Below the pieces are notes generated by a model. The model was given only the letters and a program-made list of their open reading frames with translations, was not told the DNA's origin and did not search any database. Made by a program: the position numbers and the translations under genes. DNA of 64,000 bases from Hyphomicrobiaceae bacterium. GTDB lineage: Bacteria > Pseudomonadota > Alphaproteobacteria > Rhizobiales > Hyphomicrobiaceae. Below, piece by piece: positions 34,677-42,774 of this stretch. Position 1 is the stretch's first letter, and the number at the start of each line of letters is the position of its first letter. The stretch lies in contig PKEY01000085.1 of the NCBI GenBank assembly GCA_002919265.1, positions 1 through 64,000 on the forward strand. The letters are read 5' to 3'.

Positions 34677-35774
34677 ATGAAAATCGGTGGGCGGCATTAC
34701 CGGACCATTTGGCTGAGTGATGACGGCTGGTCCGTGGAGGTCATCGACCAGACGAAGCTGCCGCACCGGTTCGAAACGGTGGCGCTGAAATCCTGCGAGG
34801 ACGCGGCTCGCGCCATCCTGACCATGCAGGTCCGCGGCGCTCCGTTGATCGGCGTCACCGCCGCCTACGGCCTTTGCATGGCCCTGCGGGAGGACGCCTC
34901 CGACGAGGCCATGGACCGGGCCATCGAATACCTCGCCAAGCAGCGGCCCACGGCTATCAATCTACGCTGGGCGCTCGAGGAAATGCGGAAGGCCATTCGC
35001 AATCTTCCGCGCGAACTGCGCGTCGAGGCCGCTTACAAGCGTGCCGCCGAGCTTGCCGACGAGGACGCCGAGACCTGCCGCCTCATCGGCGTCCATGGGC
35101 TTTCGCTCATCAAGGAAATCGCTGCGAGAAAAAAGCCGGGCGAGCCTGTGAACGTGCTCACGCACTGCAATGCCGGCTGGCTTGCCTGCGTGGACTGGGG
35201 CACCGCAACCTCGCCGATCTATCAGGCGCACGACGCCGGCATTCCCGTTCATGTGTGGGTCGATGAGACTCGGCCACGCAATCAGGGCGCTTCGCTGACG
35301 GCATTCGAGCTCGGCAGCCATGGCGTTCCGCACACCATTGTCGTCGACAATGCCGGCGGGCATCTCATGCAATCCGGCAAGGTCGACATCTGCATCGTCG
35401 GGACTGACCGCGTGACGGCCAATGGCGACGTCGCCAACAAGATCGGCACGTATCTCAAGGCTCTCGCTGCCAAGGACAACAATGTGCCGTTCTACGTCGC
35501 GCTGCCGTACTCGACGATTGACTGGACGCTCGAGGATGGGCGCTCCATTCCCATCGAGGAGCGTTCGGCGGACGAAGTGCTGAAAATGCCGGGCCGCCTG
35601 CCCGACGGTTCGGTGGTGACTGTCGAGATTGCAGCGCCGGGTTCTCCAGCGGGCAACCCGGCGTTCGACGTGACACCAGCCCGGCTCGTTACCGGTTTCA
35701 TTACGGAACGGGGCATCGCTCCGGCGACGCGGGAGGGTCTCTTGTCACTCTATCCCGAGCGAAAGGACGCGTGA
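34677..35774 (+). CDS. mtnA: S-methyl-5-thioribose-1-phosphate isomerase
   Basis: The 365-residue protein of the eIF2B-like family has the MtnA motifs [27 protein letters not shown], the catalytic cysteine in [19 protein letters not shown], and the catalytic aspartate in [19 protein letters not shown]. It isomerises methylthioribose-1-phosphate, the MtnP product, to methylthioribulose-1-phosphate. The later methionine-salvage genes (mtnB, C, D) are not in this window, so the fate of the product here is unknown. AGGAG lies upstream but with long spacing; the start is consistent with family length. Confidence 0.95.
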   Translation: MKIGGRHYRTIWLSDDGWSVEVIDQTKLPHRFETVALKSCEDAARAILTMQVRGAPLIGVTAAYGLCMALREDASDEAMDRAIEYLAKQRPTAINLRWALEEMRKAIRNLPRELRVEAAYKRAAELADEDAETCRLIGVHGLSLIKEIAARKKPGEPVNVLTHCNAGWLACVDWGTATSPIYQAHDAGIPVHVWVDETRPRNQGASLTAFELGSHGVPHTIVVDNAGGHLMQSGKVDICIVGTDRVTANGDVANKIGTYLKALAAKDNNVPFYVALPYSTIDWTLEDGRSIPIEERSADEVLKMPGRLPDGSVVTVEIAAPGSPAGNPAFDVTPARLVTGFITERGIAPATREGLLSLYPERKDA

Positions 35775-35855
35775 GCGCGGCTCACCTCGCGCGCAGTTGA
35801 CTTGACCAGCCGGCGCCAAGATCTTTCATGGCCGAAACTCAATGGAGATTTCGCC

Positions 35856-36206
35856 ATGCTGAGCCGTCTTGGCCTTTCCCTCTTGATGTTTCTGGCTGCA
35901 ATGCTTCCCGCGTCTGCGCACCACGGATGGGGAAGCTACGACTCGAGCAAGACAGTCACCGTCGAGGGCAAGATCCTCAACGCCAGTTATGAAAATCCGC
36001 ACGTCACGGTGACGGTCGAAGGCCAGGACAAGACCTGGATCGTTGTCCTTGCCCCCGTTTCCCGCATGAAAGCGCGGGGCGCCACGGCGGACTTGATTGA
36101 AACCGGCAAGGTTATCCAGGCGATCGGTTACGTTTCGACGCGTGATCCCAACGAGCTGCGCGCAGAACGGATCATCGTGGACGGCAAAACGTTCGAGATG
36201 CGCTGA
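35856..36206 (+). CDS. Secreted DUF6152 family protein
   Basis: The 116-residue product has a signal peptide (MLSRLGLSLLMFLAAML, cleavage near SAHHG) followed by the HHGWGSYDSSKTVTVEGKI opening typical of DUF6152. The rest is a compact beta-rich domain ending ELRAERIIVDGKTFEMR. GGAG lies about eight bases before the ATG at 35856. It is probably periplasmic; HH at the mature N-terminus could bind metal, which is speculation. The next gene starts directly after the stop, so the pair is coupled. Confidence 0.8.
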   Translation: MLSRLGLSLLMFLAAMLPASAHHGWGSYDSSKTVTVEGKILNASYENPHVTVTVEGQDKTWIVVLAPVSRMKARGATADLIETGKVIQAIGYVSTRDPNELRAERIIVDGKTFEMR

Positions 36207-36698
36207 ATGTCGCCTGACGCGCCGGCCTTCTTCGTCGCGCTGGAAAACTCCGCCCTGGGCGCCGCAATTCGGCAGTCCACGTGGATTTATCCTGCCGCCA
36301 ACGTCGGCCACATATTGGCTCTCGCCCTGCTGGCTGCTTCTGTTGCGGTCATGGATCTGCGCCTGCTCGGTGCGTTCCGCGAAACGGTGCCGGCAGCCGT
36401 CATCGTTCCCGCGCGCCGGGTGGCGATGTTGGCCCTCGCTCTCATGCTGCTGACAGGGCTTACGCTGTTCACAGCAGAAGCGAGCCACATGCTCATGAAC
36501 CCAGTGTTTCAGATCAAGATGGGGCTGATCGCGCTCGCGGTTCTCAATGCGCTGTTTGTCCAGCGCCCGCTGTCTGCAGTGCTCACCAAGACACCGGCAA
36601 TGACACCCTTACCGATGCGGTTTCGGGTAGCCGCTGTAATTTCGCTTGTCCTTTGGTTCTGTATCGCCGCAGCCGGACGACTGATCGCCTATTTCTGA
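36207..36698 (+). CDS. Four-helix membrane protein (DUF6644-like)
   Basis: The 163-residue product has four predicted membrane helices: around 25-45 (NVGHILALALLAASVAVMD), 65-90, 95-115 and 135-158. It begins with SPDAPAFFVALENSALG. Its position directly after a DUF6152 gene is a recurrent arrangement, as I recall from other proteobacterial genomes. The two may form an envelope complex with the periplasmic partner. No enzymatic motif is visible. Confidence 0.75.
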   Translation: MSPDAPAFFVALENSALGAAIRQSTWIYPAANVGHILALALLAASVAVMDLRLLGAFRETVPAAVIVPARRVAMLALALMLLTGLTLFTAEASHMLMNPVFQIKMGLIALAVLNALFVQRPLSAVLTKTPAMTPLPMRFRVAAVISLVLWFCIAAAGRLIAYF

Positions 36699-36711
36699 TC
36701 CGCCCCGTTTT

Positions 36712-37758
36712 TTAAGCCGGATTGAGCGGCGCAAAATGCTCGCGCACGGCGGCTTCCTCCAGATCGCGCGTGATGAACACGATGCGCGAGCGCCGGTCGT
36801 CGCTAGGCCAACGCTCCAGCACCTCGACAGGATAGAAAATGTGTTGGACGCCGTGAATCACGAACGGCTGCTCCTGCCCGCGCACATTCAGCAGCCCCTT
36901 GATCCGGAGCAGCTTCTCACCGTGCGTTGCCCGCAGCAGCTCGATCAGCACCTCGACCTTGTTGGCTTCCAGCGGCTCATCGAACGTCAGACAGAACGAG
37001 CGGATGCCGTGCAGATGGCCGTGGTCGTGATCATGGTGATGATGTGGGTGGTCACATCCCTCTACCGAGCAATGCTCGTCATGAGTTGCATAGCGATCCG
37101 CCGCGAGCCACCGATCCACGTCGATGTCCCCGCGCACCTCGTAGGCGTTCAGATTGAAAAGCTCTGACGGATCGATTGCGCCTTTCACGGCCTTGAAGAT
37201 CGGCGCCGCAGGATTGAGCAGACGAACGCGCGCCGAAACGCGATCGATTTCATCTGCCGCCGCCAGATCCGTTTTCGTCAGAATGATACGGTCCGCCATC
37301 GCGATCTGACGAGCGGTTTCGAACGTGTTGTCGAGCTGACGGAGCCCGTGTTGCGCGTCCACTGTCGTGATGATGCCGTCGAGCCGATAGACGCGAAACA
37401 GGTCGCGATCATTGATGAGCGTCTGTGCAATCGGAGCGGGATCGGCAAGCCCGGTTGTCTCCAGCACGACCCGCTGCAGCTCGGGGATCGCACCGCGCAT
37501 CATGTCGTCATGCAGCTTGAGCAGCGCCTTTACGAGATCGCCCCGAACAGCGCAGCACACGCACCCCGAGGGCAGCAGCACGGTGTCCTCCTGCACCGCT
37601 TCGATGAGCGCATCGTCCAGGCCCACCTCACCGAACTCATTGACGATCACCGCCGTGCCAGCAGCGATCTCCGGATGCTGGAGGAGCGCCTTGAGCAGCG
37701 TCGTCTTGCCTGAGCCGAGATAACCGGTCAGTACGGTGACTGGGATGGGCAGGTTCAC
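36712..37758 (-). CDS. CobW/COG0523 family GTP-binding metallochaperone
   Basis: The 348-residue protein has G1 VTVLTGYLGSGKTTLL, the family CxCC metal-binding motif in LPSGCVCCAVRGDL, a G4-like motif ILTKTDLAAADE, and a His-rich loop (CDHPHHHHDHDHGHLHG). The C-terminal CobW_C domain contains FCLTFDEPLEANKVEVLIEL. COG0523 proteins deliver zinc, cobalt or other metals to client enzymes. No Zur-type operator, cobalamin gene or nitrile hydratase gene is adjacent, so the metal and client are unknown; zinc is the common case. Confidence 0.92.
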   Translation of the reverse strand: MNLPIPVTVLTGYLGSGKTTLLKALLQHPEIAAGTAVIVNEFGEVGLDDALIEAVQEDTVLLPSGCVCCAVRGDLVKALLKLHDDMMRGAIPELQRVVLETTGLADPAPIAQTLINDRDLFRVYRLDGIITTVDAQHGLRQLDNTFETARQIAMADRIILTKTDLAAADEIDRVSARVRLLNPAAPIFKAVKGAIDPSELFNLNAYEVRGDIDVDRWLAADRYATHDEHCSVEGCDHPHHHHDHDHGHLHGIRSFCLTFDEPLEANKVEVLIELLRATHGEKLLRIKGLLNVRGQEQPFVIHGVQHIFYPVEVLERWPSDDRRSRIVFITRDLEEAAVREHFAPLNPA

Positions 37759-37824
37759 TGCTGCAATCTCACTCTCGCTGAAGAATTATGCGCAAGGCCG
37801 CGCTGGCACGATATTTTGCCAGCA

Positions 37825-38406
37825 TCAAACGCTGCTGTCTGCGGGGGTGCTGCTCCTCCGCGGCTTGGACTGAACCAGCGCCTCAAACGACCGAACAAAC
37901 TCATCGAGCGCGGACCAATCGGTAAACTCCGTGTTGCCGGATGAATCGCGCTCAACATCTTTCATCTCCGCGATGGCATGGAGGACGGTGCGCTCAACGT
38001 AATTGAGCTCGCGATCGTGGATGGCCCCAGCGACGTGATAGATCACATCTGGCGCCCAGCCGTGCTCGGCGACAAAGCGCCGGGCGATTTCATCGACGGC
38101 ATTGCGCTCGCTCTGCTCATGGGACGCTGCCGAAAGGCTTACGGGCAGAAAGGCGGACGGGCAGCGCCGCAGAGCCTCGCCGTGGCGCATGACGAAATCT
38201 GCGAGATCCGTGTCGAACTGCCCGAGGTGAATGGAGCCCGCGATCAGCATCGCATCGCAGTCGTCAGCGCCGGCCTCCGTCTCATGCGTCTTGATGTCGA
38301 TCAGGCGCACGAGCTGCCCGTCGTCCTCGAGTCGGCGGGCGACGTGGTGGGCGACCTTTTCGGTCTGTCCCTCACGTGAGGCGTAGGCCACGAGGTAGCG
38401 AAGCAT
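37825..38406 (-). CDS. hemG: Flavodoxin-like protoporphyrinogen oxidase (HemG-type)
   Basis: The 193-residue protein is a long-chain-flavodoxin-like FMN protein. It has the phosphate loop YLVAYASREGQTEKVAHHVA, a mid segment AMLIAGSIHLGQFDTDLADF and SAFLPVSLSAAS. These resemble menaquinone-dependent protoporphyrinogen IX dehydrogenase, about 180 residues in E. coli. AGGAG lies seven bases before the ATG at 38406. In aerobic alphaproteobacteria HemJ often fills this role, so a general flavodoxin-domain protein is the alternative. Confidence 0.75.
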   Translation of the reverse strand: MLRYLVAYASREGQTEKVAHHVARRLEDDGQLVRLIDIKTHETEAGADDCDAMLIAGSIHLGQFDTDLADFVMRHGEALRRCPSAFLPVSLSAASHEQSERNAVDEIARRFVAEHGWAPDVIYHVAGAIHDRELNYVERTVLHAIAEMKDVERDSSGNTEFTDWSALDEFVRSFEALVQSKPRRSSTPADSSV

Positions 38407-38471
38407 CCTTGGGCTCCTCTGCTTTTCGGCCCAGTCCACCGCGAAAGATGTCGGGGACGCTATGATAAGCG

Positions 38472-38960
38472 TCAACCTTCGAAAGGCTTTCGCCGTTCGA
38501 CAAAAACCTTACTGACGACCGAGAACACCAGCTCGCCCCGCTGATTGACCCCTTCGTTGTCAAAGAGAACCAGCCCAACATTCGGTCGGGAGCGCGAGTC
38601 GACCTTCTCCTTGACCCGGCTGGTGAAGCTGAGGGTGTCGCCAACGTATACGGGCTTCAGCCACCGGAGATCCTGAAAGCCTGGCGACGGGCCATAGCGT
38701 GCCGGGCGCTCCCCGCGGTACCGCATCAGGTCGGCCTCGCGGTTCCGGTAATCGATGAGCAGGCGCAGCCAGATGGCGCTCGTGTGCCACCCGCTGGCGC
38801 AGAGGGCTCCAAACAAAGTTTTCTTGGCGGCTTCATCGTCGAGGTGGAAGGCTTGGGGATCGTACTTCTTCGCGAAGTCGATGATCTCTTCGCGGGTGAA
38901 GGTATGGGAGCCCAGATGAACCGTGGCCCCGATCTCGAGATCCTCGAAGTAGGCGCTCAT
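38472..38960 (-). CDS. MaoC family (R)-hydratase, second of tandem pair
   Basis: The 162-residue hot-dog-fold protein has the MaoC signature DPQAFHLDDEAAKKTLFGAL preceded by FTREEIIDFAKKY, and LCASGWHTSAIWLRL. It probably hydrates a 2-enoyl-CoA, or acts on an intermediate such as mesaconyl-CoA. Its start overlaps the stop of the upstream paralogue by one base (TGATG), with GGAGG seven bases before. The substrate is unknown. Confidence 0.87.
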   Translation of the reverse strand: MSAYFEDLEIGATVHLGSHTFTREEIIDFAKKYDPQAFHLDDEAAKKTLFGALCASGWHTSAIWLRLLIDYRNREADLMRYRGERPARYGPSPGFQDLRWLKPVYVGDTLSFTSRVKEKVDSRSRPNVGLVLFDNEGVNQRGELVFSVVSKVFVERRKPFEG

Positions 38961-39442
38961 CAGGCAGCCTCCGCGCCACGGATGCGGAAGTACTGGGCCA
39001 CATCCCAAGTCATGACCACCTCACCGTTCTGGTTCAGCATTTCGAACAGGAACTGACACACGCCGACCCCCGGCCGCGACCTCAGCTCGCGCTTGGAGGT
39101 GCACGTGTAGCGAGCCGTCAGCTCATCGCCGGGAAGCACTGGCTTCAGCCACTTCGTCTCGGCGATACCGGGCGATCCGAGTCCTTCGGCGTACTTCAGT
39201 ATCTCATCGACCATCATCCGCATCAGAATGACGCAGGAGTGCCACCCTGACGCACAGAGGCGCCCGATCATCGAGTCCTTCGCCGCCTCTTCATCAAGGT
39301 GGAAGGGCTGCGGGTCGAAAGTCCGCGCAAACTCGATGATTTCCTCCTTGGTGACGACCTTGCGCCCGAAAGGCACCGTCTGGCCGACGATTATGTCGTC
39401 CCAGTAGATCCTCTTTTCTCCCGCACCTGCCTCGGTTCCCAT
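38960..39442 (-). CDS. MaoC family (R)-hydratase, first of tandem pair
   Basis: The 160-residue protein is paralogous to the downstream one. It has the aligned signature FDPQPFHLDEEAAKDSMIG, VTKEEIIEFARTF and LCASGWHSCVILMRM. The two probably form a heterodimer or act on related enoyl-CoA substrates. I start at the ATG at 39442 with GAGGTG upstream; upstream extension to 39637 adds Cys- and Arg-rich residues not seen in the family. Confidence 0.87.
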   Translation of the reverse strand: MGTEAGAGEKRIYWDDIIVGQTVPFGRKVVTKEEIIEFARTFDPQPFHLDEEAAKDSMIGRLCASGWHSCVILMRMMVDEILKYAEGLGSPGIAETKWLKPVLPGDELTARYTCTSKRELRSRPGVGVCQFLFEMLNQNGEVVMTWDVAQYFRIRGAEAA

Positions 39443-39654
39443 GCCCACACCTCGATTGATGCTCTCCTGAGACCTGCCTGATAGCGACCAGCTGCCGCGG
39501 TGGGAAGATGCCGCGTGCGCGGAACTCCACTGCTTTAGGCGCGCCCAGACGCCGCAAATCAAACACCGAATGCGCAAATTACGGCCATAAACTCGCCAAT
39601 CTCCAGTGTTCGATGAGCAACCGTGATGCAAAACCAAAGAAGAGGGGCAATCAC

Positions 39655-40473
39655 GTGTTCAGTAATGGAATGGCAATACCTCAGTTGTCCGCCATTTGTA
39701 GGCTGTTTTTCTGTATGACAGCCTCTGCGGCGTTCCTATTTACTGCCACAAATACTCCGGTGTCCGCGTTTCCAAAGGTCAGTAATCCAACATCTGTTCC
39801 TGCAGAAGAGCAGAGCGATAACGACAAGCCGGAGACCGAAAACAATTCCGAGCAAGCCCAGTCGGACATCGACGCTTACCTGTACCGACTCATGATGGCC
39901 GAGTCCGCGGGCAAGCCTCATGCAAAGAACCCACGTTCCACCGCTTTGGGTCCCTATCAGTTCATCAACTCGACCTTCATCGCGGTCGTTGACCGTCACT
40001 TCTCTGATGAAGTGGAAGGCATGACACGCTCGCAGATCCTGGCGCTCAGGACCGACATGGAATTTTCACGCCGCGCCGCGATCGCGTTCAACAACGATAA
40101 CGCGAAGTATCTTCGGGAACGTGGCGTGACGCCGACGTTCGCTCATCTGCGGCTGACCCATCTCCTCGGGCCTGCGGCCGCCGTGAAGGTTCTGCGCGCG
40201 AAAGGCGACACGCAGTTGACGAAGCTGCTGCCGGGCCCCGTCATCCGTGCAAATCCGTTCATGAAGCGCATGACGGTTGCTCGTCTTGTGAGCTGGGCGG
40301 AACGGGAGGTTGGCGTCGGGGTGTGGACCACTCCGAGCGAGATCGCCAAGTCTGACGAGACGGAGACGCCGGAAGCCACCGAGGTCAAGGCTGACGACGA
40401 AACCTCAATCCCGCTGCCTCAGCGGAAGAGCCGAGTTGCGCCTCTTCAGGAGGCGAGCAACCACACGCAATAA
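39655..40473 (+). CDS. Secreted lytic-transglycosylase-like protein
   Basis: The product (272 residues from GTG 39655, GAGGGG seven bases upstream) has a hydrophobic N-terminal signal (LFFCMTASAAFLFTA) and an acidic linker. The domain that follows resembles lysozyme-like transglycosylases of alphaproteobacteria: YLYRLMMAESAGKPHAKN, STALGPYQFINSTFIAVV, and LRLTHLLGPAAAVKVLRA. The glutamate in MMAESAGKP fits a catalytic acid. An ATG at 39670 and one at 39613 are alternative starts. It probably cleaves peptidoglycan in the periplasm. A strong terminator follows. Confidence 0.72.
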   Translation: MFSNGMAIPQLSAICRLFFCMTASAAFLFTATNTPVSAFPKVSNPTSVPAEEQSDNDKPETENNSEQAQSDIDAYLYRLMMAESAGKPHAKNPRSTALGPYQFINSTFIAVVDRHFSDEVEGMTRSQILALRTDMEFSRRAAIAFNNDNAKYLRERGVTPTFAHLRLTHLLGPAAAVKVLRAKGDTQLTKLLPGPVIRANPFMKRMTVARLVSWAEREVGVGVWTTPSEIAKSDETETPEATEVKADDETSIPLPQRKSRVAPLQEASNHTQ

Positions 40474-40514
40474 AGCGAAAGCCAACTCCCCCCATAAAGG
40501 CGTGTGTCGGATTA

Positions 40515-40550
40515 AACGCCCTCCTCCGATCGCGAGGAGGGCGTTTTCGT
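40515..40550 (+). terminator. Rho-independent terminator
   Basis: A 12-bp perfect stem (AACGCCCTCCTC at 40515-40526 with its complement at 40534-40545) and a 7-base loop are followed by TTCG. On the minus strand the complementary A-run makes it useful in both directions, between the transglycosylase-like gene and the convergent ychF gene. Confidence 0.85.
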
Positions 40551-40577
40551 TTGAAAGCTACGGCGCCTGCCCCACTC

Positions 40578-41675
40578 TCAGGTCGCAAACCGGAAATGCA
40601 TCACGTCGCCATCCTGAACGACGTAGTCCTTGCCTTCCAGTCGCATCTTGCCGGCATCGCGCGCTCCTGCCTCGCCGCCATAGGCGATGAAATCGTCGTA
40701 GGCGATGGTCTCGGCGCGAATGAAGCCCTTCTCGAAATCGGAATGGATGACGCCAGCAGCCTTGGGCGCCTTGGTGCCGGCGGGCACGGTCCAGGCCCGC
40801 GCCTCCTTCGGTCCGACGGTGAAGAACGTGATGAGACCGAGCAACCGATAGCCCTCGCGGATCAGCCTGTTGAGCCCCGGCTCCTCAAGCCCAAGCTCCG
40901 CGAGATAGGCCTGCCGATCCTCGGGTGAAAGGCCGGCCAGCTCCGCCTCGATCTTCGCGGAGATGATCACACAACCCGCGCCTTCGGCCTTCGCGCGCTC
41001 CTCGACCTTGCGCGAATATTCGTTCCCAGTGGCTGCCGAAGCTTCGTCGACGTTGCAGACGTAGAGCACCGGCTTCGCCGTCAGGAGTTGAAGCTGCTTG
41101 AACAGCGGCTCCTCCTCGGGCGTCACCTCCGCGAGACGCGCAGGCTTGCCCTCGCGCAGAAGCGCCAGCGCCTTGTCGATGACCGCGAGCTGGACCTTGG
41201 CCTCCTTCTCCCCGGACTTGGCCTTCTTCTCCAGCGGAACGCGGCGGCGCTCGAGGCTTTCGAGGTCCGCCAGCATCAGCTCCGTCTCGACCACCTCGGC
41301 ATCGCCCAGCGGATCAATGCGGCCTTCGACGTGGGTGATGTCAGGGTCTTCGAAGCAGCGCAGCACATAGGCAACGGCATCAACCTCCCGGATATGGGCC
41401 AGGAACTGGTTGCCCAGCCCCTCCCCTTTCGAGGCGCCGCGGACAAGACCGGCGATGTCCACGAAGGTAAGCCGCGTCGGAATGATCTGCGCGCTCTTTG
41501 CGATCGACGCCAGCTTGTCCAGCCGCGGGTCCGGCACGCCGACTTCGCCTACGTTCGGCTCGATGGTGCAGAACGGGTAGTTGGCCGCTTCCGCAGCCGC
41601 GGTTTGAGTCAGCGCATTGAAGAGAGTGGACTTGCCGACATTCGGCAGGCCCACGATACCGCATTTGAAGCCCAT
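40578..41675 (-). CDS. ychF: Redox-regulated ATPase YchF (OBG family)
   Basis: The 365-residue protein has G1 GIVGLPNVGKSTLFNAL, G3 in FVDIAGLVRGASKGEGLG, an altered G4 in PVLYVCNVDEA, and the C-terminal TGS domain with FFTVGPKEARAWTVPAGT and YVVQDGDVMHFRF. YchF hydrolyses ATP in preference to GTP and binds the ribosome. Length and motifs are normal for the family. Confidence 0.96.
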   Translation of the reverse strand: MGFKCGIVGLPNVGKSTLFNALTQTAAAEAANYPFCTIEPNVGEVGVPDPRLDKLASIAKSAQIIPTRLTFVDIAGLVRGASKGEGLGNQFLAHIREVDAVAYVLRCFEDPDITHVEGRIDPLGDAEVVETELMLADLESLERRRVPLEKKAKSGEKEAKVQLAVIDKALALLREGKPARLAEVTPEEEPLFKQLQLLTAKPVLYVCNVDEASAATGNEYSRKVEERAKAEGAGCVIISAKIEAELAGLSPEDRQAYLAELGLEEPGLNRLIREGYRLLGLITFFTVGPKEARAWTVPAGTKAPKAAGVIHSDFEKGFIRAETIAYDDFIAYGGEAGARDAGKMRLEGKDYVVQDGDVMHFRFAT

Positions 41676-41896
41676 GAACTCCGATCCTGTCCGGGAAAGC
41701 CCGCCCGGCGAACCCGGTCAGGCCCTGAGCATCTAAGCCGTGACGGAGATATTGAAAACCCCTCCCGGTGCCGCATGAGCTTTGAGTGAGGGCGGGATCA
41801 GATGGCGGCAAAGCTCCCTATTCTCAGATACAGGCCTACCTGATACTGAAAATTGAAAGCAAATCCATCCGCGCTCCTGATCGGAACGGTACGCCC

Positions 41897-42511
41897 ATGG
41901 ATCTCAGCTCGCTTGTCATCTTTGCGGGTGCGCTGCTCGTCGCGGCCGCCTCTCCAGGACCGGGTGTGGCCGCCATTACGGCGCGCGTCTTGGGTCGCGG
42001 GATGCAAGGGGCGTTTGCCTTCACGGCGGGTCTTGCGACCGCCGATGTTGTCTGGCTCACGGTTGCTGCGCTCGGGATATCGGCCATCGCGCAGACGTTC
42101 ACAACCGTCTTTCTGGTGATCAAATACGCAGGCGCGGCCTACCTGCTCTATCTCGCCTGGCGGATGTGGACCGCGCCAGCCGTCGTCCACGATCTCTCCG
42201 CCAAGCAGCCGGATGAAAAGCCACTGCGGCTCTATCTTGCCGGGCTGGCCGTGAATATGGGCAACCCCAAAGCCGCGCTGTTCTACATTGCGTTGCTGCC
42301 GACCATTATCGAGACGGCCACCATCGGATGGCTCGGCTGGCTGGAGCTGACGATCGTCACGCTGGCGGTGCTGGCCCTCGTTTTCGGCAGCTACATTCTG
42401 CTGGCAGCACACACGCGCGCCTTGTTCACCACGCCGCGGGCGATACGCCTGGTCAACCGCGGCAGCGGAATCCTCATGGCCTCGGCCGCCGCTGCCGTCG
42501 CCAGCCGCTGA
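41897..42511 (+). CDS. LysE family translocator
   Basis: The 204-residue protein begins MDLSSLVIFAGALLVAAASP and has the LysE/RhtB motif SPGPGVAAITARVLGRGMQG. Six hydrophobic helices follow, including VFLVIKYAGAAYLLYLAWRM and the conserved GNPKAALFYIALLPTI. Members export amino acids. The start at 41897 is chosen because the longer frame (41786) reads as non-homologous; the ribosome site is weak. The solute is unknown and the gene appears to stand alone. Confidence 0.9.
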   Translation: MDLSSLVIFAGALLVAAASPGPGVAAITARVLGRGMQGAFAFTAGLATADVVWLTVAALGISAIAQTFTTVFLVIKYAGAAYLLYLAWRMWTAPAVVHDLSAKQPDEKPLRLYLAGLAVNMGNPKAALFYIALLPTIIETATIGWLGWLELTIVTLAVLALVFGSYILLAAHTRALFTTPRAIRLVNRGSGILMASAAAAVASR

Positions 42512-42774
42512 GCCGTTAGTCCTTCAAGATGGACGAAGGCGGCTAGTGAAGCATGAGGGGCAAAACAAGTGACAAACACGTGCTGGCGATCAGCACCTTG
42601 ATAGGCAATGAGTGCTCAATTCGGGCAACCTCTTTCACCGAAACGAGCGCAGCAGATTGTGCTTTGGTTCAGCTCAGAGCGTTGATCGGCAGCAACCCTC
42701 GATCAGCCCTTCGGGCTTCTGGAGCACCAACCAACAAGGCCTTACTGCAAAGTTGCGTAGTGTTCTCAGGGTCT

